From: Celoporthe dispersa
Taxonomy: Eukaryota; Ascomycota; Sordariomycetes; Diaporthales; Cryphonectriaceae
DNA: 64,000 nt
Assembly (NCBI GenBank): GCA_016584495.1
Contig: WAID01000004.1
Span: 3,472,001-3,536,000, forward strand
Direction: 5' to 3'
Below, piece by piece: positions 11,655-22,682 of the stretch (position 1 is its first letter; each line of letters opens with the position of its first letter). The notes beneath the pieces are model-generated. The model worked only from the letters and a program-made list of their open reading frames with translations. It searched no databases and was not told where the DNA came from. The position numbers were made by a program, and so were the translations under genes.

Positions 11655-12378
11655 TTATATATTCCTCAAGAAGTGCGGCTTGAACTTCCTATTGGCCCGA
11701 TCCGCAGCCCGAACGGCAAACTGGTCACCGAGGATCTCAAAGACCAGGTTCTCTGCCGGGGCCCGAGCCTCTCCCGCTTCGTTCTCGTCGGGCCCGGGCG
11801 CGGCGGCTGGAGGGGGCACCTCGACCCTGAACGTGGTCCCCTCCTTGGGCACGATCTTGACCCTGTTCCTGGGCGTCACCACCTCGAAGACAAACCGGGT
11901 GTCTCTGATGACGATGCCCCTGATGCCTACCCGCCCGACACACCCGCTCCTGACGACCTCGACCTCGGCGCCGTGGAAGTCGGCAGCGCTCAGCTTCGCC
12001 GCCGCACCCTGTCCGCCGGTGTACACCTCGTTGCCCAGGATCTCCCTCACGTAGCCTAGCCACAGCTCGTGCAGCGGCACCAAGGTGGCGTACCTCTGCC
12101 CGCCGCGGGGGGAGACCGTACAGGCCGAGCTTCCTGCGCTGCCCCGCGGACAGCGGCCTGGGCCTGAGGGCCTTCTTTTTCTCTTCGGCCTTGCGCTCGC
12201 GTTCCCTGCGGCGGGCCTGCCTGGCTGTGGCCTGTGGAGGTGGCGAGGTTGGGCGCAGGAAGATGGCGCGGTGCTGGATCTTTTCGGCGAAGATGCGCTC
12301 GGCAGCAGCTGGCGAGTGGGCGCGCGCGAGGAGGGCTTGGGTGGTGGGAGGTTCTCTGGATGTCGTGTTCGACTTCAT
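11655..12378 (-). CDS. pop4: RNase P/MRP subunit Pop4 (p29), one frameshift
   Basis: Protein subunit of nuclear RNase P and RNase MRP, which process tRNA 5' ends and pre-rRNA. The N-terminal half (MKSNTTSREPP..., from 12378) has the 'TQALLARAHSPAAAERIFAEK' type start, a basic Arg/Lys/Glu-rich stretch and 'KLGLYGLP'. The C-terminal half holds the p29 core: 'PLHELWLGYVREILGN', 'FHGAEVEVVRSGCVGRVGIR', 'GIVIRDTRFVFEVVTPRNRV' and 'VPKEGTTFRVEV'. The two halves are in different frames. Removing one G from the six-G run at 12107-12112 (+ strand) makes 'LPRGGQRYATLVPLHELW' and a single 240-aa protein of the usual family length. There is no splice acceptor that could bridge the break. The gene is divergent from the acyltransferase gene. 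Confidence 0.88.
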
Positions 12379-13112
12379 GACCTCTTCTTCTTGTTTCTGA
12401 TGACTGCTTGGTGTACCGGTATCTTTTGGTTCTTGGTGGTCGAGGAGTGATGGTCGAGGTGGGCGAGGTGGCTGAAGGGAATACGAGTTAGGGAGAGGGG
12501 CTCAACTTTTTGCTGTGATAGATTAGAGGGCTCGGTGACCTGACAAAGCTCTTATCGGTGCTGTACCACTAAACTGCCACTGTGAGTTCCCGCTGCTGCA
12601 GGGGGGGCCCGCCTGCAGCCTGTGTGTGGCCTGCCGCCGGCCTAGCCGCAGGGCCGGGGTTCCAGGCAGCGAGGCACCCCGCCCCTGTGCCCTCCAAATT
12701 CTGGGGGAAGCATAGTGGGTGCTAGTCAGCCTGTAGCCCTGTAGCGTCATTATGCATGCGGGCTTCACATGCTATTTCCCTCCCACCACTTCCCCAACTC
12801 GCCAGTGGCTCGGCAGTAGAAGTGGTGAAGGTGGAGACTCCACCGCCAACCAGAGCCCACGGCTTGTTGGCTTGGGGGAGAGGTCAATGTGACCTGCCAT
12901 TCCACGACCATGTATGTTCTCTGCATGACACCCTTACCCAGACCACCTTCAGAGACGGCCTGGCAGATTCTCTGATGGCCTGATCTCTGCAGCAAGAACA
13001 CCACCAGCTGCCCGTCTCAGCTGATCATGACTGTGCAATAGCCTCGAGCCTAGATCCTCTGAACAATTCCTCCTCCTCCTTCTCGAGACGATATCGACAT
13101 CTCAAGCCCACC
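12379..13112. other. Divergent promoter region, Pop4 / acyltransferase
   Basis: These 734 bp separate two housekeeping genes transcribed away from each other. The stretch 12600-12700 is GC-rich, and the bases before 13113 are CT-rich (cctcctcctccttctcgag), as in leaders of many fungal genes. No ORF with domain features and no tRNA was seen. Confidence 0.5.
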
Positions 13113-15817
13113 ATGGCAAACGGCGACGACGACGTGAGCAGGGACTCGGCGCCTGACCTGAAGATCCTCGGCGACCAGATCACCCTCCACCCCTCAGGTT
13201 ATGTCGAGCCGCCGGTACCCACGACCACCTCCCCTGGCGCACCGGCGGCGGCGGCAGCAGCAGCAGCAGCAGCAGCAACAGCAACAGCACAGGAGGAGGA
13301 GGCCCTGATGAAACACACGGCGCACTTCCGCTCCGAGCCCCTCCAGTTCCTGCGCGAGGTCTCGCTCTACGTCTCCGGCACCGGGTGGCGCGCATACGAC
13401 CGTGTCATCGGCCAGCCCATCTTCTACCCGGGCTTCAGCGAGAATATGAAGGGCGCGATCCTGTCGGCGCCGCTGCTGAACGCCCGCATCGCGCAGCTGG
13501 CAGACAGGCGGCTCGCCGTCGAGGAGGCGCAGGGCATGCTGGGGGACAGGAACAGGAGCAGGGGCGGCAGGGACTATGCGGTGCGGAGGGCGCAGCGCAG
13601 GAACGCCCTCGAGCAGGGCCTACGGGAGATGGCCGAGAGGTGGACGGACCAGATGATCTGCAAGTTCGAGAGCAAGACGTTCATCAGGGGCGCGTACTAC
13701 CTCACCACCCAGCTCCTGACCAGGGCCTACCACCAGGGCATACACGTCTCCAGCGAGGAGGTGCTGATGCTGCGGAGGGTCGCCCAGCAGGCCGCCGCCA
13801 GGAAGCAGAGCATCGTGTTCCTGCCCTGCCACCGCTCCCACGTCGACTACGTGTCCATGCAGCTGATATGCTACCGCCTGGGGATCGCGCTGCCCGTCGT
13901 CGTCGCGGGCGACAACCTCAACTTCCCGCTCGTGGGCAGCTTCCTGCAGCACGCGGGCGCCTTCTACATCCGGAGGTCGTTTGGCGACGACGCGCTCTAC
14001 ACGACGCTGGTGCAGACGTACATCGACACGCTGCTGCAGGGCGGCTTCAACTTCGAGTGCTTCATCGAGGGCGGGCGGTCCCGCACGGGCAAGCTGCTGC
14101 CGCCCAAGTTCGGGATCCTGAGCTTCATCGTCGACAGCCTCCTGTCCGGCCGCGTCGAGGACGCCATCATCTGCCCCGTGAGCACGCAGTACGACAAGGT
14201 CATCGAGACCGAGGGCTACGTGACCGAGCTCCTGGGCGTGCCCAAGAAGAAGGAGAACCTGGCCGACTTCCTCTCGGGCGGCTCGTCCGTCCTCTCGCTC
14301 CGCCTGGGCAGGGTCGACGTCCGCTTCCACGAGCCGTGGAGCCTCCGCGGCTTCATCGGCGAGCAGCTGACCCGCCTCGGCCGCCCGCCCGCCGGCACGC
14401 CTAACACGGGCGGCGACGGCGGGACGGACCCCGTCCTCCGGCAGAAGCTCCTCCGCACGCTGGGCTACAAGGTCCTGGCCGACATCAACGACGTCTCCGT
14501 GGTCATGCCCACGGCGCTGATCGGGACCGTGCTGCTCACGCTGCGCGGGCGCGGCGTCGGCAAGGCGGAGCTCATCCGCCGCGTGGAGTGGCTCATCGGG
14601 CGGGTGCGCGCAAAGGGCGGGCGGGTGGCGCACTTTGGCAGCGCGCCGCTGTCGGTCGTCATCGAGCGCGGGCTGGAGGTCCTCGGCAGGGACCTGGTGG
14701 GCGCCGCCGAGGGCCTCGCGGAGCCGACCTACTACGCCGTCGACCGCTTCCAGCTGTCCTTCTACAGGAACATGACCATCCACCTGTTCATCAGCGAGGC
14801 GCTGGTCAGCGCCGCCATGTACACGCGCGTCAAGCAGGGCGGCGGGCCCGCGTTCCAGGACATCTCGATCGGGGACCTGCGGGACCAGGTGCTGTTCCTG
14901 TCCTCGCTGTTCAGGGGAGAGTTCATCTTCTCTGGGGAGGGCCTGGCGGTAAACCTGAACAGGACGCTCGCCGGGCTGGAGGCAGACCAGGTGATCACGC
15001 TGCAGAGGGACGCGAGGGGCGACATCACGACCGTCGGCCTGTCGGACCGGGAGAGACAGGTCGGCCGGGAGAACTACGACTTCTACTGCTTCCTGATATG
15101 GCCCTTTATAGAGTCCAGCTGGCTGGCAGCCGTCTCGCTGATGGGCCTGACCCCCGCCGGGGCTGCAGGATGAGGTCTGGATCGAGGTGTCCAGGGCCCA
15201 CAACAGCGCACAGCTGGTAAGCATACCGCCCGTCCACATCCTCGTCTCTTGACGCCCCCCCCCCACCCCGCCACAGACATTATCCAGACGTATGACTCTC
15301 ACTCACACACACTCTCTCTCTCACACAGCTCGGCAAGACCCTCTACCACCAGGGCGACCTCTCCTACTTCGAGGCTGTCAACAAGGAGACGCTCAAGAAC
15401 TCGTACCAGCGGTTCGAGGAGGAGGGCATCATCGACGTGGTCCGCTCCAGGGACGCCAAGGTGCCGCCGCGCCTCCGCCTCTCGCCCGAGTGGCAGCCCC
15501 TCCGCGACCCGCAGACGAGCAGCCTCGACGCCCTCGGGAGCAGGCTGTGGCTTTTCACGGAGAAGATCGCCAGCAGCCGCCGCGAGGGCAAGAACCGACG
15601 CAACGGGGCGACGGTGAGCACGCGCGTGGTGCGGCTGACGGATGTGCTGGGCAGGCGGCTGTTTGCGCAGGCCGTCAGCGGGGAGGGCAGGGGCAAGGGC
15701 AAGGCCAGGGAGGGGGCGAGCTATCCGACGCTGAGCAGCGAGGATGCGATGGCGCTGAAGAGGAGCGTCAGGGAGGGCAAGAGGAGGCGGAGCCTGGAGA
15801 AGAGGGCGAAGCTGTGA
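13113..15817 (+). CDS. Glycerone-phosphate/glycerol-3-phosphate acyltransferase, PTS1-ending, one frameshift
   Basis: Acyltransferase of the PlsB/GNPAT family, which acylates dihydroxyacetone phosphate or glycerol 3-phosphate at position 1. Exons are 13113-15216 and 15329-15817 (donor gtaagc, acceptor cacacag). The corrected length is 863 aa. The four acyltransferase blocks are visible: HRSHVDY (H240, catalytic His-x4-Asp), GAFYIRR, FIEGGRSRTGK (from F317) and ICPVSTQYDKV. An Ala-rich tract of about 12 residues lies near residues 43-55. The last three residues are AKL, a peroxisomal PTS1-type signal also known from human GNPAT. This favours a peroxisomal DHAP acyltransferase over an ER enzyme. 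Near 15151-15162 the frame ends at a TGA, while 'DEVWIEVSRAHNSAQL' continues in the +1 frame and then splices cleanly to 'LGKTLYHQGDLSYFEAVNKE'. One extra base in the C5 or G4 run explains it. Confidence 0.87.
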
Positions 15818-16122
15818 GGATGTGGGGTCGCGGTCATGATTTATACCCCGGAGAGGAGAGGTCACTCTGGAACTTATATGTGTGTGTGAAGATAAGAAGA
15901 TGAAGGAAAAGGCAGAAGCAGAGAAAAGAAGAAGAAAAAAAAAAAGGAGTCTTGGGTATAATTGCGATATGTACGTCAAGAAGCACACGCCGTCCTTGTA
16001 CATTTAAAAAAAATATAAAAAAAAAAACCACCACCAAAACCGACAAAAAGGCCCCAAAGATCCTCTCGTCTACATGAATATCTACAGTGTCTATACCGAA
16101 CCCCTTTATTTTCTCTAGACTC
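15818..16122. other. Convergent 3' intergenic region
   Basis: These 305 bp separate the stop codons of the acyltransferase (+) and pantothenate synthetase (-) genes. The region contains A-rich tracts (15935-15945, 16004-16026) that are plausible polyadenylation context. No gene is seen. Confidence 0.6.
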
Positions 16123-17589
16123 TCATCTCTCCTTGCCTGCTTGTTGTGTCCGCGGAGGCAGGATGATATTGTCAATCAGCCTCACGGGAGGGCCACCGCT
16201 GTGTCCCAGGTCCTCGCCCTCCTGGGCCTCGTACACGGGCAGCATCTTGATGGCGCCGCTCAGGATGGCGCCGCGGGCCGGGTCGACCTCGTCGAGCTCC
16301 TCCATGGTGTCCGGGTCGGCCAGGGAGATGTAGTCCAGCTCGAACATGACGCCTTCCCGGGGCGACAGGCGCATCTGCCGGTCCATGGTGTCCAGGATGA
16401 CCCGCAGCGCGGCGGGCACGATGTCGGCGGCCGCGAGGGCCCCGTCCTCCAGGTAGGCAGCCTCGGCGGCCCGCAGCGCGGTGATCAGGACGGGCGCGGC
16501 CCTGCGCCGCCTGGTGCCGAGGTAGACGTTGCGGCTGCTCAGGGCCAGGCCGTCGCCGGGTTCCCTCGTCGTGGGCACGACGGCGACGTCAAGCGGGAGG
16601 CGGAAGTCGCGGGCCATGCTGCGGACGACGACGGTCTGCTGGACGTCCTTCTGGCCGAAGAAGACGCGCGAGGGGAGGACGATGTTGAAGAGCTTCATGC
16701 ACACGGTGGCGACGCCGCGGAAGAAGGTCGGGCGGGTCTTGCCCTCGAGCAGCTCGCCGACGGGGGTGATGGTGACGAAGCTGCCCTTGGAGCCGGGCTC
16801 CTGGCCTGGGAAGCCCGAGGGGTACATCTCGCCTGTCGTGGGCGCGAAGACGGCCATCTGCAGGCTGCCGCCGCCGCCGCCGCCCAGTGTGGCCTGGAGC
16901 TCTGGGTACAAGGCCGAGAGGGCGGCGCAGTCGCCGTCCCAGGTCTTGGGGTAGCTGTCCAGGTCCTCGCTCAGCCCGAACTGTGCCGGGTTCACGTATA
17001 TGCTGACGACGATCTTGTCGTGCCCGCGGAGGGCGGCCTGGCGGATCAGGTCGGTGTGGCCAGCGTGGAGGGCGCCCATGGTCGGGATGAGGGCGACGCC
17101 CTGGTCTTGAGAGGAGGAGGAGGACGTGCTGCTGCTGCTGCTGCACACATCTGACGTCCACTGGCGGACATCAGAGACGGTGCGCAGGACGCGGATGGGC
17201 GTGTTGGGGATGTACTCGGCCTCGGGCCGCGGAGGGGCATCTTGGAAGATGGTGAGGACGCGCTGTACCTGGTGGCGGTGCTGGTGGGAGGCGAGCGTGC
17301 TCGTGGTAGGCGACGACGTGCTTGTGCTTGCAGTGGCGGCGGTGGCAGAAGCAGCAGCAGCAGCAGCGCTACTCTGATAGCGCCTTGTATATGGCAGCGA
17401 AAGCGATAACGAGGAGGGATGAGGTGGCGGTGCGGGAGGCGCTCTGTGAGGCGGCACGCGAGCTGGCAATGGGCCGAAGGGCGCGTGGAAGCATGGCGGG
17501 CGCAGGCGTGTAGGTGGACGAGAAGAAGAGGGGAGGAAGAGAGTCAAGAAAAAGTCAGAAAGCGTAGGTGCGCCATGGCAAGGCCGCAA
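16123..17589 (-). CDS. Pantothenate synthetase (pantoate-beta-alanine ligase)
   Basis: Single-exon gene of 488 aa with no frame break. The enzyme condenses pantoate with beta-alanine using ATP, the last step to vitamin B5 and so to coenzyme A. It is the fungal counterpart of bacterial PanC and yeast Pan6. Motifs of the family are visible: PTMGALHAGH (HIGH-like ATP motif, about residues 169-178), 'VVSIYVNPAQFG', 'FFRGVATVCMKLFNIV', 'FFGQKDVQQ' and 'GLALSSRNVYL' (SRN in the KMSKS position). The about 150 residues before the catalytic core are rich in Pro, Ser, Ala and Arg. They may be a mitochondrial leader, or the true start may be internal. The C-terminal tail (KMLPVYEA... to ILPP) is about 40 residues. 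Confidence 0.93.
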   Translation of the reverse strand: MRPCHGAPTLSDFFLTLFLPSSSRPPTRLRPPCFHAPFGPLPARVPPHRAPPAPPPHPSSLSLSLPYTRRYQSSAAAAAASATAATASTSTSSPTTSTLASHQHRHQVQRVLTIFQDAPPRPEAEYIPNTPIRVLRTVSDVRQWTSDVCSSSSSTSSSSSQDQGVALIPTMGALHAGHTDLIRQAALRGHDKIVVSIYVNPAQFGLSEDLDSYPKTWDGDCAALSALYPELQATLGGGGGGSLQMAVFAPTTGEMYPSGFPGQEPGSKGSFVTITPVGELLEGKTRPTFFRGVATVCMKLFNIVLPSRVFFGQKDVQQTVVVRSMARDFRLPLDVAVVPTTREPGDGLALSSRNVYLGTRRRRAAPVLITALRAAEAAYLEDGALAAADIVPAALRVILDTMDRQMRLSPREGVMFELDYISLADPDTMEELDEVDPARGAILSGAIKMLPVYEAQEGEDLGHSGGPPVRLIDNIILPPRTQQAGKER

Positions 17590-19057
17590 TGGCTGAGGTT
17601 TTTAAAGGTCATGCTGTGATGCTTTGTGCAGCGAAATTTTGAGGACGGAGCAGACGCGAAGACGTTGCTTGCAAGAGGTAAGGATTACCTAAGAGAAGCG
17701 GGACTCTAACCCGATTCATGTTAATAAATTTACCTGCACTGCGAGGCTGTCGCTGAGAATTAAAAAAAAAAAAAAAAAACGGAATACACCGTCTTTTATA
17801 CGGCACAAGTTGTAGCCCCAAAGAAAGAAAAAGAAGAAGAAATAGAAATATGTTGGTCGCAAGGTCCATGATTGACGCGAGTCTGCGGCGCTGTTCTCTT
17901 CCACAGCAGAAGACGAGGAAAGAAAGAGGGGGCAGGGGGAGAGAGCGTGTGTACTGCTCACCGTTCCTCCGTCGACCCCCCCTGGAAGAGCCATGGATGG
18001 AGTCGACACTCTGAAGAAGGCGATCCCTGCTCCCGACAGGATCCAGGCAACAAGAACAGCCCTCAGCAGCACCACCACCACGTCGAACCTTGTCCTCGCC
18101 TCTTGCTGATCTCTTCCTATCGGTCAGGAGAAGAAGACCCCAGGATCATGTGACCTCGGAATATCTTGTGGGCAAATTGATGATTTGTTCCGTATTATAC
18201 TCGGACTGGTCGGGCGCCCTGCTCAGGGCGTATTCTCGACCGCCAAGATGCTGCATGCTGTGGTTACTACTGTACACATACAGCTAGCATACTCAGATTA
18301 TAGGATCCAAGGGGAGGGTTGCATCACAGCATGTAAGTACGGAATTATTATTGCCCTAATTGGTCAAAAATAGTAAGAAAAAAAAAGCAGGAAAAGAAGA
18401 AGAAAAAGAAGAAGAAAAAAGGCGCCCTGCTCTTGCAATCGCCCTGTCTTTCTCGCCCTCCCGCATCTCTTGGGGGCTGCTTGTTGTCGCTGGATCAAGA
18501 TTCCCAAGGACAATGTTTTCATTCCATTCTCGCGTGTCTTGTTCAATGACCCCTCCTCTCACCGGTGCCACGCGGTCAAAGCCTCGAGGCTAGGAACCGA
18601 CCCCCTACGCTACAAGGGGTTAGTTCCAGAGCCTACTGGACAGTCTATATAACATATTATACCCTCACTCCATGTTCAGCTGTGCTCAGCTGAGCCCCTG
18701 TCAGCATGGAATTTTTATATAAACCCAGTCTGAATCACAAGTGAAGCTGATCAGTGGCGTCTTATCCTCAACCAATAGGAGGGGAAAAAAAAGATAAACA
18801 ACCACCACACAAGATCCAGACGAACAACAGTGAATCAAGATACTACTACTACTACTACTACTTTTGTCCAGACTAGACACAGACTTTTTACCCTCAAGAG
18901 GTGTGCCTTCCTTGTTTGGAGTGTTGCTGAGGTGTCTAGTATTCATCAGTACTATAAAGTGTTGATCAGTCTAAAGTGTTGACCAGTCCACCTGAACGCT
19001 TGCCCCTCCTCCTCCGTCTAAAAAGATTGTAAGCCTTCTCGGTATACAAAGAACAAG
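17590..19057. other. Intergenic, 1.5 kb
   Basis: The region lies between the divergently transcribed pantothenate synthetase (-) and FAD monooxygenase (+). It contains an A18-type run (17761-17779), purine-rich blocks at 18372-18420 and a (TAC)7 repeat at 18841-18861. No coding signal was recognised. Confidence 0.5.
18841..18861. repeat. (TAC)7 microsatellite
   Basis: Seven uninterrupted TAC units about 200 bp upstream of the FAD monooxygenase start, in non-coding sequence. Confidence 0.9.
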
Positions 19058-20552
19058 ATGCTGACCTCAGCTGTCATTGTAAGCCACCCAGCCCGTCCTA
19101 CACACACACACACACACACACGACATCTTGACCCGGCACTGATCGTTCCTAGGTTGGCGGCTCCCTCAGCGGGCTCATCCACGGCCTCTACCTCAAGCGC
19201 CAGGGCGTCAACGTCACCATCCTCGAGCAGGACACCAACCAGGAGCGGTCCAGCCACAACGCCGGCATCCAGATCAGCGACAATGTGAACAGGTTCCTCC
19301 TCGAGAACGACTTCACAGGCGCCCGGCTCTCGCTCGCATCACAGGCCATGCGCTGGTCCCTCCGCACGCACCCCGTCTACAGCAGCAGCGCCTCGGGCAC
19401 CAGGTACTGGACCAACTGGGGCTACCTGTACCGCATCCTGCGGGCCAACTTCGACGGCTACGCGTCCAAGGCATGCCCGGATCCTCCGGCCGCCGGCGCC
19501 GGCGATGGACAGGCCCGGTACCTGACGGGCAGGCGGGTGACGGGTCTGCACTATGCGGACGGCGTGGTCAGTCTTGATTATGTCGACGCGGCGGGAAAGG
19601 AGCAGGGCTCCCTGGCTTCTGAGCTCGTCATCGGCGCTGATGGGTACCACTCGACCATCCGAAGGCTGGTGCAGGCCCCGCAGGCCGAGCCCGAGAAGTA
19701 CGCCGGCTACTTTGCCTGGCGCGGCTCCGTGCCTGTCAGGGACGTGTCCAAGGAGACGGCTGATTACTTCCTGGGCAGCGTCTCCTTTGACCTGCTGGGA
19801 GATAAGTCGTATATCCTGTGGTATGTTGGGTCAGACCTGATTCTCTCTTGTGATGTTTTTCCCCCTTCCTCTTTTTCTTTTCCCACCTCACCTTTTTCTT
19901 CCTTCTCCAGTATCCTCTGCATGAGCCCCCGTCAGCTTGGTCTACAGATATACTGACACGGGAACCCTCAGCTATGTCATCCCCACCGACCACGGTGGTC
20001 TGGAGCAGGGGGAACTGCTGCTCAACTGGCTCCTCTACCAGGACCTCGACGAGGGCTCGCCCGACGACGAGGCCATCTTCACAGACAGCAACGGCCGCAG
20101 ATCCCAGCGGACCATCCCCCAGGGTCTCGTCAACCCGGCGGTGTGGGGAGGCCCGCCGTAGCGCCCTCGCCCGGCGCATGCTCGCCCCCTTCGCCGAGCT
20201 CGTGACCAAGTCGCCCACCCCCTTCGTCACCAAGATCTCCGAGTCGCTGGGCAGCCAGGCGAGCTTCTACGGCGGCCACGTCGTCCTCGTCGGCGACGCC
20301 CTGGCCTCCTACCGGCCTAACATCGGCCGCGCCACCGACCAGGCCGCGGCACACTGCCTGACGCTCGCCAGGGTCCTGCAGGGCGACAAGTCTATCGAGG
20401 AGTGGGACCGCGAGACGTGTCGCGAGGCCAAGCGCGTCACGCTGCTGGCCAGGTTCATGTCTGAGTTCACGCGGGGGACCTGGTTCTCCTTCTTCAGGGC
20501 GGCCGCCTCGTATCTGTGGTTCAACTGGAGGAACAAGCCGTCCAAGGGATGA
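19058..20552 (+). CDS. FAD-dependent monooxygenase, one frameshift
   Basis: Aromatic-ring hydroxylase type flavoprotein (PHBH fold). Exons are 19058-19078, 19153-19820 and 19936-20552, giving 434 aa after correction. The first exon codes only seven residues (MLTSAVI); splicing gives 'VIVGGSLSGLIHGLYL...VTILEQ', the dinucleotide-binding beta-alpha-beta start. 'VIGADGYHSTIR' (about residues 166-177) is the second FAD motif and 'VVLVGDALASYRPNIGRATDQAA' carries the GD motif contacting the flavin ribityl. The 'LLNWLLYQDLDE' segment recalls 2,6-dihydroxypyridine-hydroxylase-like enzymes, but the substrate cannot be told. The first intron contains (AC)11 (19100-19121). The frame breaks at the GGGG of 20145-20148: with three Gs the reading is 'NPAVWEARRSALARRM' and the ORF continues to 20552. 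It lies 816 bp upstream of, and in the same direction as, a UstYa-like gene. Confidence 0.83.
19100..19121. repeat. (AC)11 microsatellite in an intron
   Basis: A dinucleotide repeat that fills much of the 74-nt first intron of the FAD monooxygenase. Confidence 0.9.
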
Positions 20553-21368
20553 TCCAAAAAAAAAAAATGGCCGTCTGGTCCCAATTCCTCCAAGAGTTTT
20601 GTCGCCCTGGTATACTTAATAAGTGATCATTACACAAGTAGTTATACATTAATGGTTCGAGCAGCCATACTGAGACATCTTGTGCGTGTGAAAGTGGAAC
20701 CAAGTACCAGCTGTGTACGAACACCTCTCAAGATTCGTTTTTTGTCTTGTTCAAGATCTTGCATGATTTGTTTCTCTCGATTAACTCTGTAGCCAGCAAT
20801 AAACCCACCACCGCATTGCACTATAACAGCGGCGTAATATTGCCAAACAGGTTTAGCCGACAACCCCCCCCCCTTGAAAATCAAAGGGCACGTTTTGGCC
20901 GTCTGGGAGCTGGGTCAAACACCAGCGCCACATGAAACCCGAGACACCTCCTGAAATAAAATGCCATCGCGACCACACGACAGAGTGTGTGGGCTCCCCG
21001 CTAATTCCGCAGACCCCATGGCGCAACCCCTCCTGGTCCCAGAATCCCGCCTCTGTGCTTGCCTCGTCTCAGCAGCTTTCTCAAACGCGACCAAGGGGAC
21101 TTGCAGGGCCCTCGTTACAGATTGCCAAGCGTGTGTGATTCCTCTGTCGGACGACGTGGGGTGGTCCGTCTTAACTTATATCAGTGGCAGGAGGAAGAGC
21201 ACATCATTTTTGTTTCTCAAAAACGTTTCCTTTCTGCTCAGTATTTTTTTTCTCTCTCTTCTCCTTCTTATTCTTGATTAAACTCGAAAGCAGGTCCACG
21301 CACCCCGACCTATTTAATTACCCGGAACGAGCGATATTATTTTATTTTATTTTTTTTTTGGAAAGAAA
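20553..21368. other. Intergenic between monooxygenase and UstYa-like gene
   Basis: These 816 bp hold the 3' end of the monooxygenase and the promoter of the UstYa-like gene. The last 150 bp are rich in T and pyrimidine runs (21246-21360). I looked here for a short secreted peptide precursor with Lys-Arg sites and saw none. Confidence 0.5.
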
Positions 21369-22682
21369 ATGGACCAAAAAGCTGGCAAATACGAAACCAT
21401 CTGGAGCGCCGAGGATGCCGACCGCGAAGAGTTCCTCTCCGAGACCGAGGTGGACGAAGGCCAGCAGGAGAAGCACTGGCGCTGCGAGGAAGGAGAGGCA
21501 GGAGGTGCGAGCAGATGGGCCCAGCCTCGCCGCGGGGTCCTCTTCACGCTCAAGTCATACCGGTGGATGATCGACACCTCGCTCCTGGTGGTGATCACGG
21601 TGTTATTACTGCTTCTGCTGTTCAGAGGGCCGGTGCAGCAGCCGACGAGCAGGCAAATCGGCGGAGATTTCTCTGCTTCGAGCCATGAGGGTGAGCGCTT
21701 CCTCGGGTCCCCAATCTAATTGATCTTGCCGAGAAAGTCAAAAAGTCAGCAAGGGAAGAGGAAGGGAGGGGAAAGAAAAGAAAGAAAAAAAATAAAGAGT
21801 AAACGCTAAAAAAGAGAGACGATCAGTTGCGGTGAACGTTGTGAAATGGAATGCGGACGCATCATTCGTGCCAACCGACACGTCGGAGTGGTTTTCTGAT
21901 GCCCTGGTGGCGAAGTGGAACACAATGTTGCCTTGTAAGTAAAACCCCGGGTGATTTCTCTGGCCCTTTTTTTATTTTTTGTTTTTTTTTATTTGTGGTC
22001 TAAGCAAGCACTGATTTGCTGAATTGACTTTTGGTCGTAATCAGCGGGCGTATCACCTCCCGGAGGCCCAACAGGCGAGGCCGGGACCATCTTCTCGGCA
22101 GATTCCATGACGCACCAGCTGCACTGTCTTGTAGGTCAACCCCCCCCCCCAAAGGAGGAAACGCAGACACAACCCCCCCCCCTGGGATGGCTAACAGAGA
22201 GTCAAAAGTTCATGATGGGGAGGATATACTCAACCCTCCGAGAGAATAGATCCGAGGAAGTGGATGAGGGCCTGCATACCCACTTTATGCATTGTATCGA
22301 CTACATTCGCCAGGCAGCAATGTGTACGGGCGACGTAGCACTTGAGCCGCACTCGGCATCGGATGGAGCGGATCTTGGGCCTCTGGATGGAGGGTGGAAT
22401 GGAGTCCATGGTATGGAAAAATCACTTGAACCTTTTTACCCTTCCGACTGGTCGACTCTTTTGTTGCTGACTTGTCCTTTTCTCTCTCTCTCTCTCTCTC
22501 TCTACAGTCTGCAAGAATTATGACGAGGTCATCGACTATCTTGAGGGTATGTTTGACCAATCACTTTGCCATCCTCTCCCCCCTCCCTTGTCATGCCGGG
22601 GAATATCTTTGTGCCCTAGATGCTGATCTGCTTAGCTGGCATCCGTGACGGGACGCGGGTGGTGCTCCCCATCGATGACTGA
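21369..22682 (+). CDS. UstYa-like (DUF3328) membrane-anchored oxidase family protein
   Basis: Six exons: 21369-21690, 21827-21934, 22045-22130, 22200-22410, 22508-22546 and 22636-22682. The product is 270 aa and all phases are consistent. A cytosolic N-terminus is followed by one transmembrane helix (about residues 68-85, SLLVVITVLLLLLLF). The lumenal domain contains 'VVKWNADASFVP' and the two family HxxHC motifs: HQLHC (167-171) and HFMHC (200-204), the second within 'HCIDYIRQAAMC'. The protein ends 'GIRDGTRVVLPIDD'. UstYa-family proteins perform oxidations or cyclisations in fungal peptide natural-product (RiPP) and related pathways; both presumed metal-binding motifs are intact here. Neighbouring FAD monooxygenase suggests a tailoring pair, but no precursor peptide, NRPS, PKS or transporter is seen near. 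The specific reaction is unknown. The 39-nt and 47-nt final exons were chosen because they keep frame and reach a conserved-looking tail. Confidence 0.85.

Noticed and set aside
13620..15302. 560-codon ORF antisense to the acyltransferase gene
   Set aside because: It is a shadow of the GC-rich coding strand with arginine/alanine/valine-rich text and no domain; the sense strand has all catalytic motifs.
17655..17720. Possible T-arm (CGGG / CCCG with a 7-nt loop) on the minus strand
   Set aside because: The loop reads TTAGAGT rather than TTCRANY, and no cloverleaf partner arms were found.
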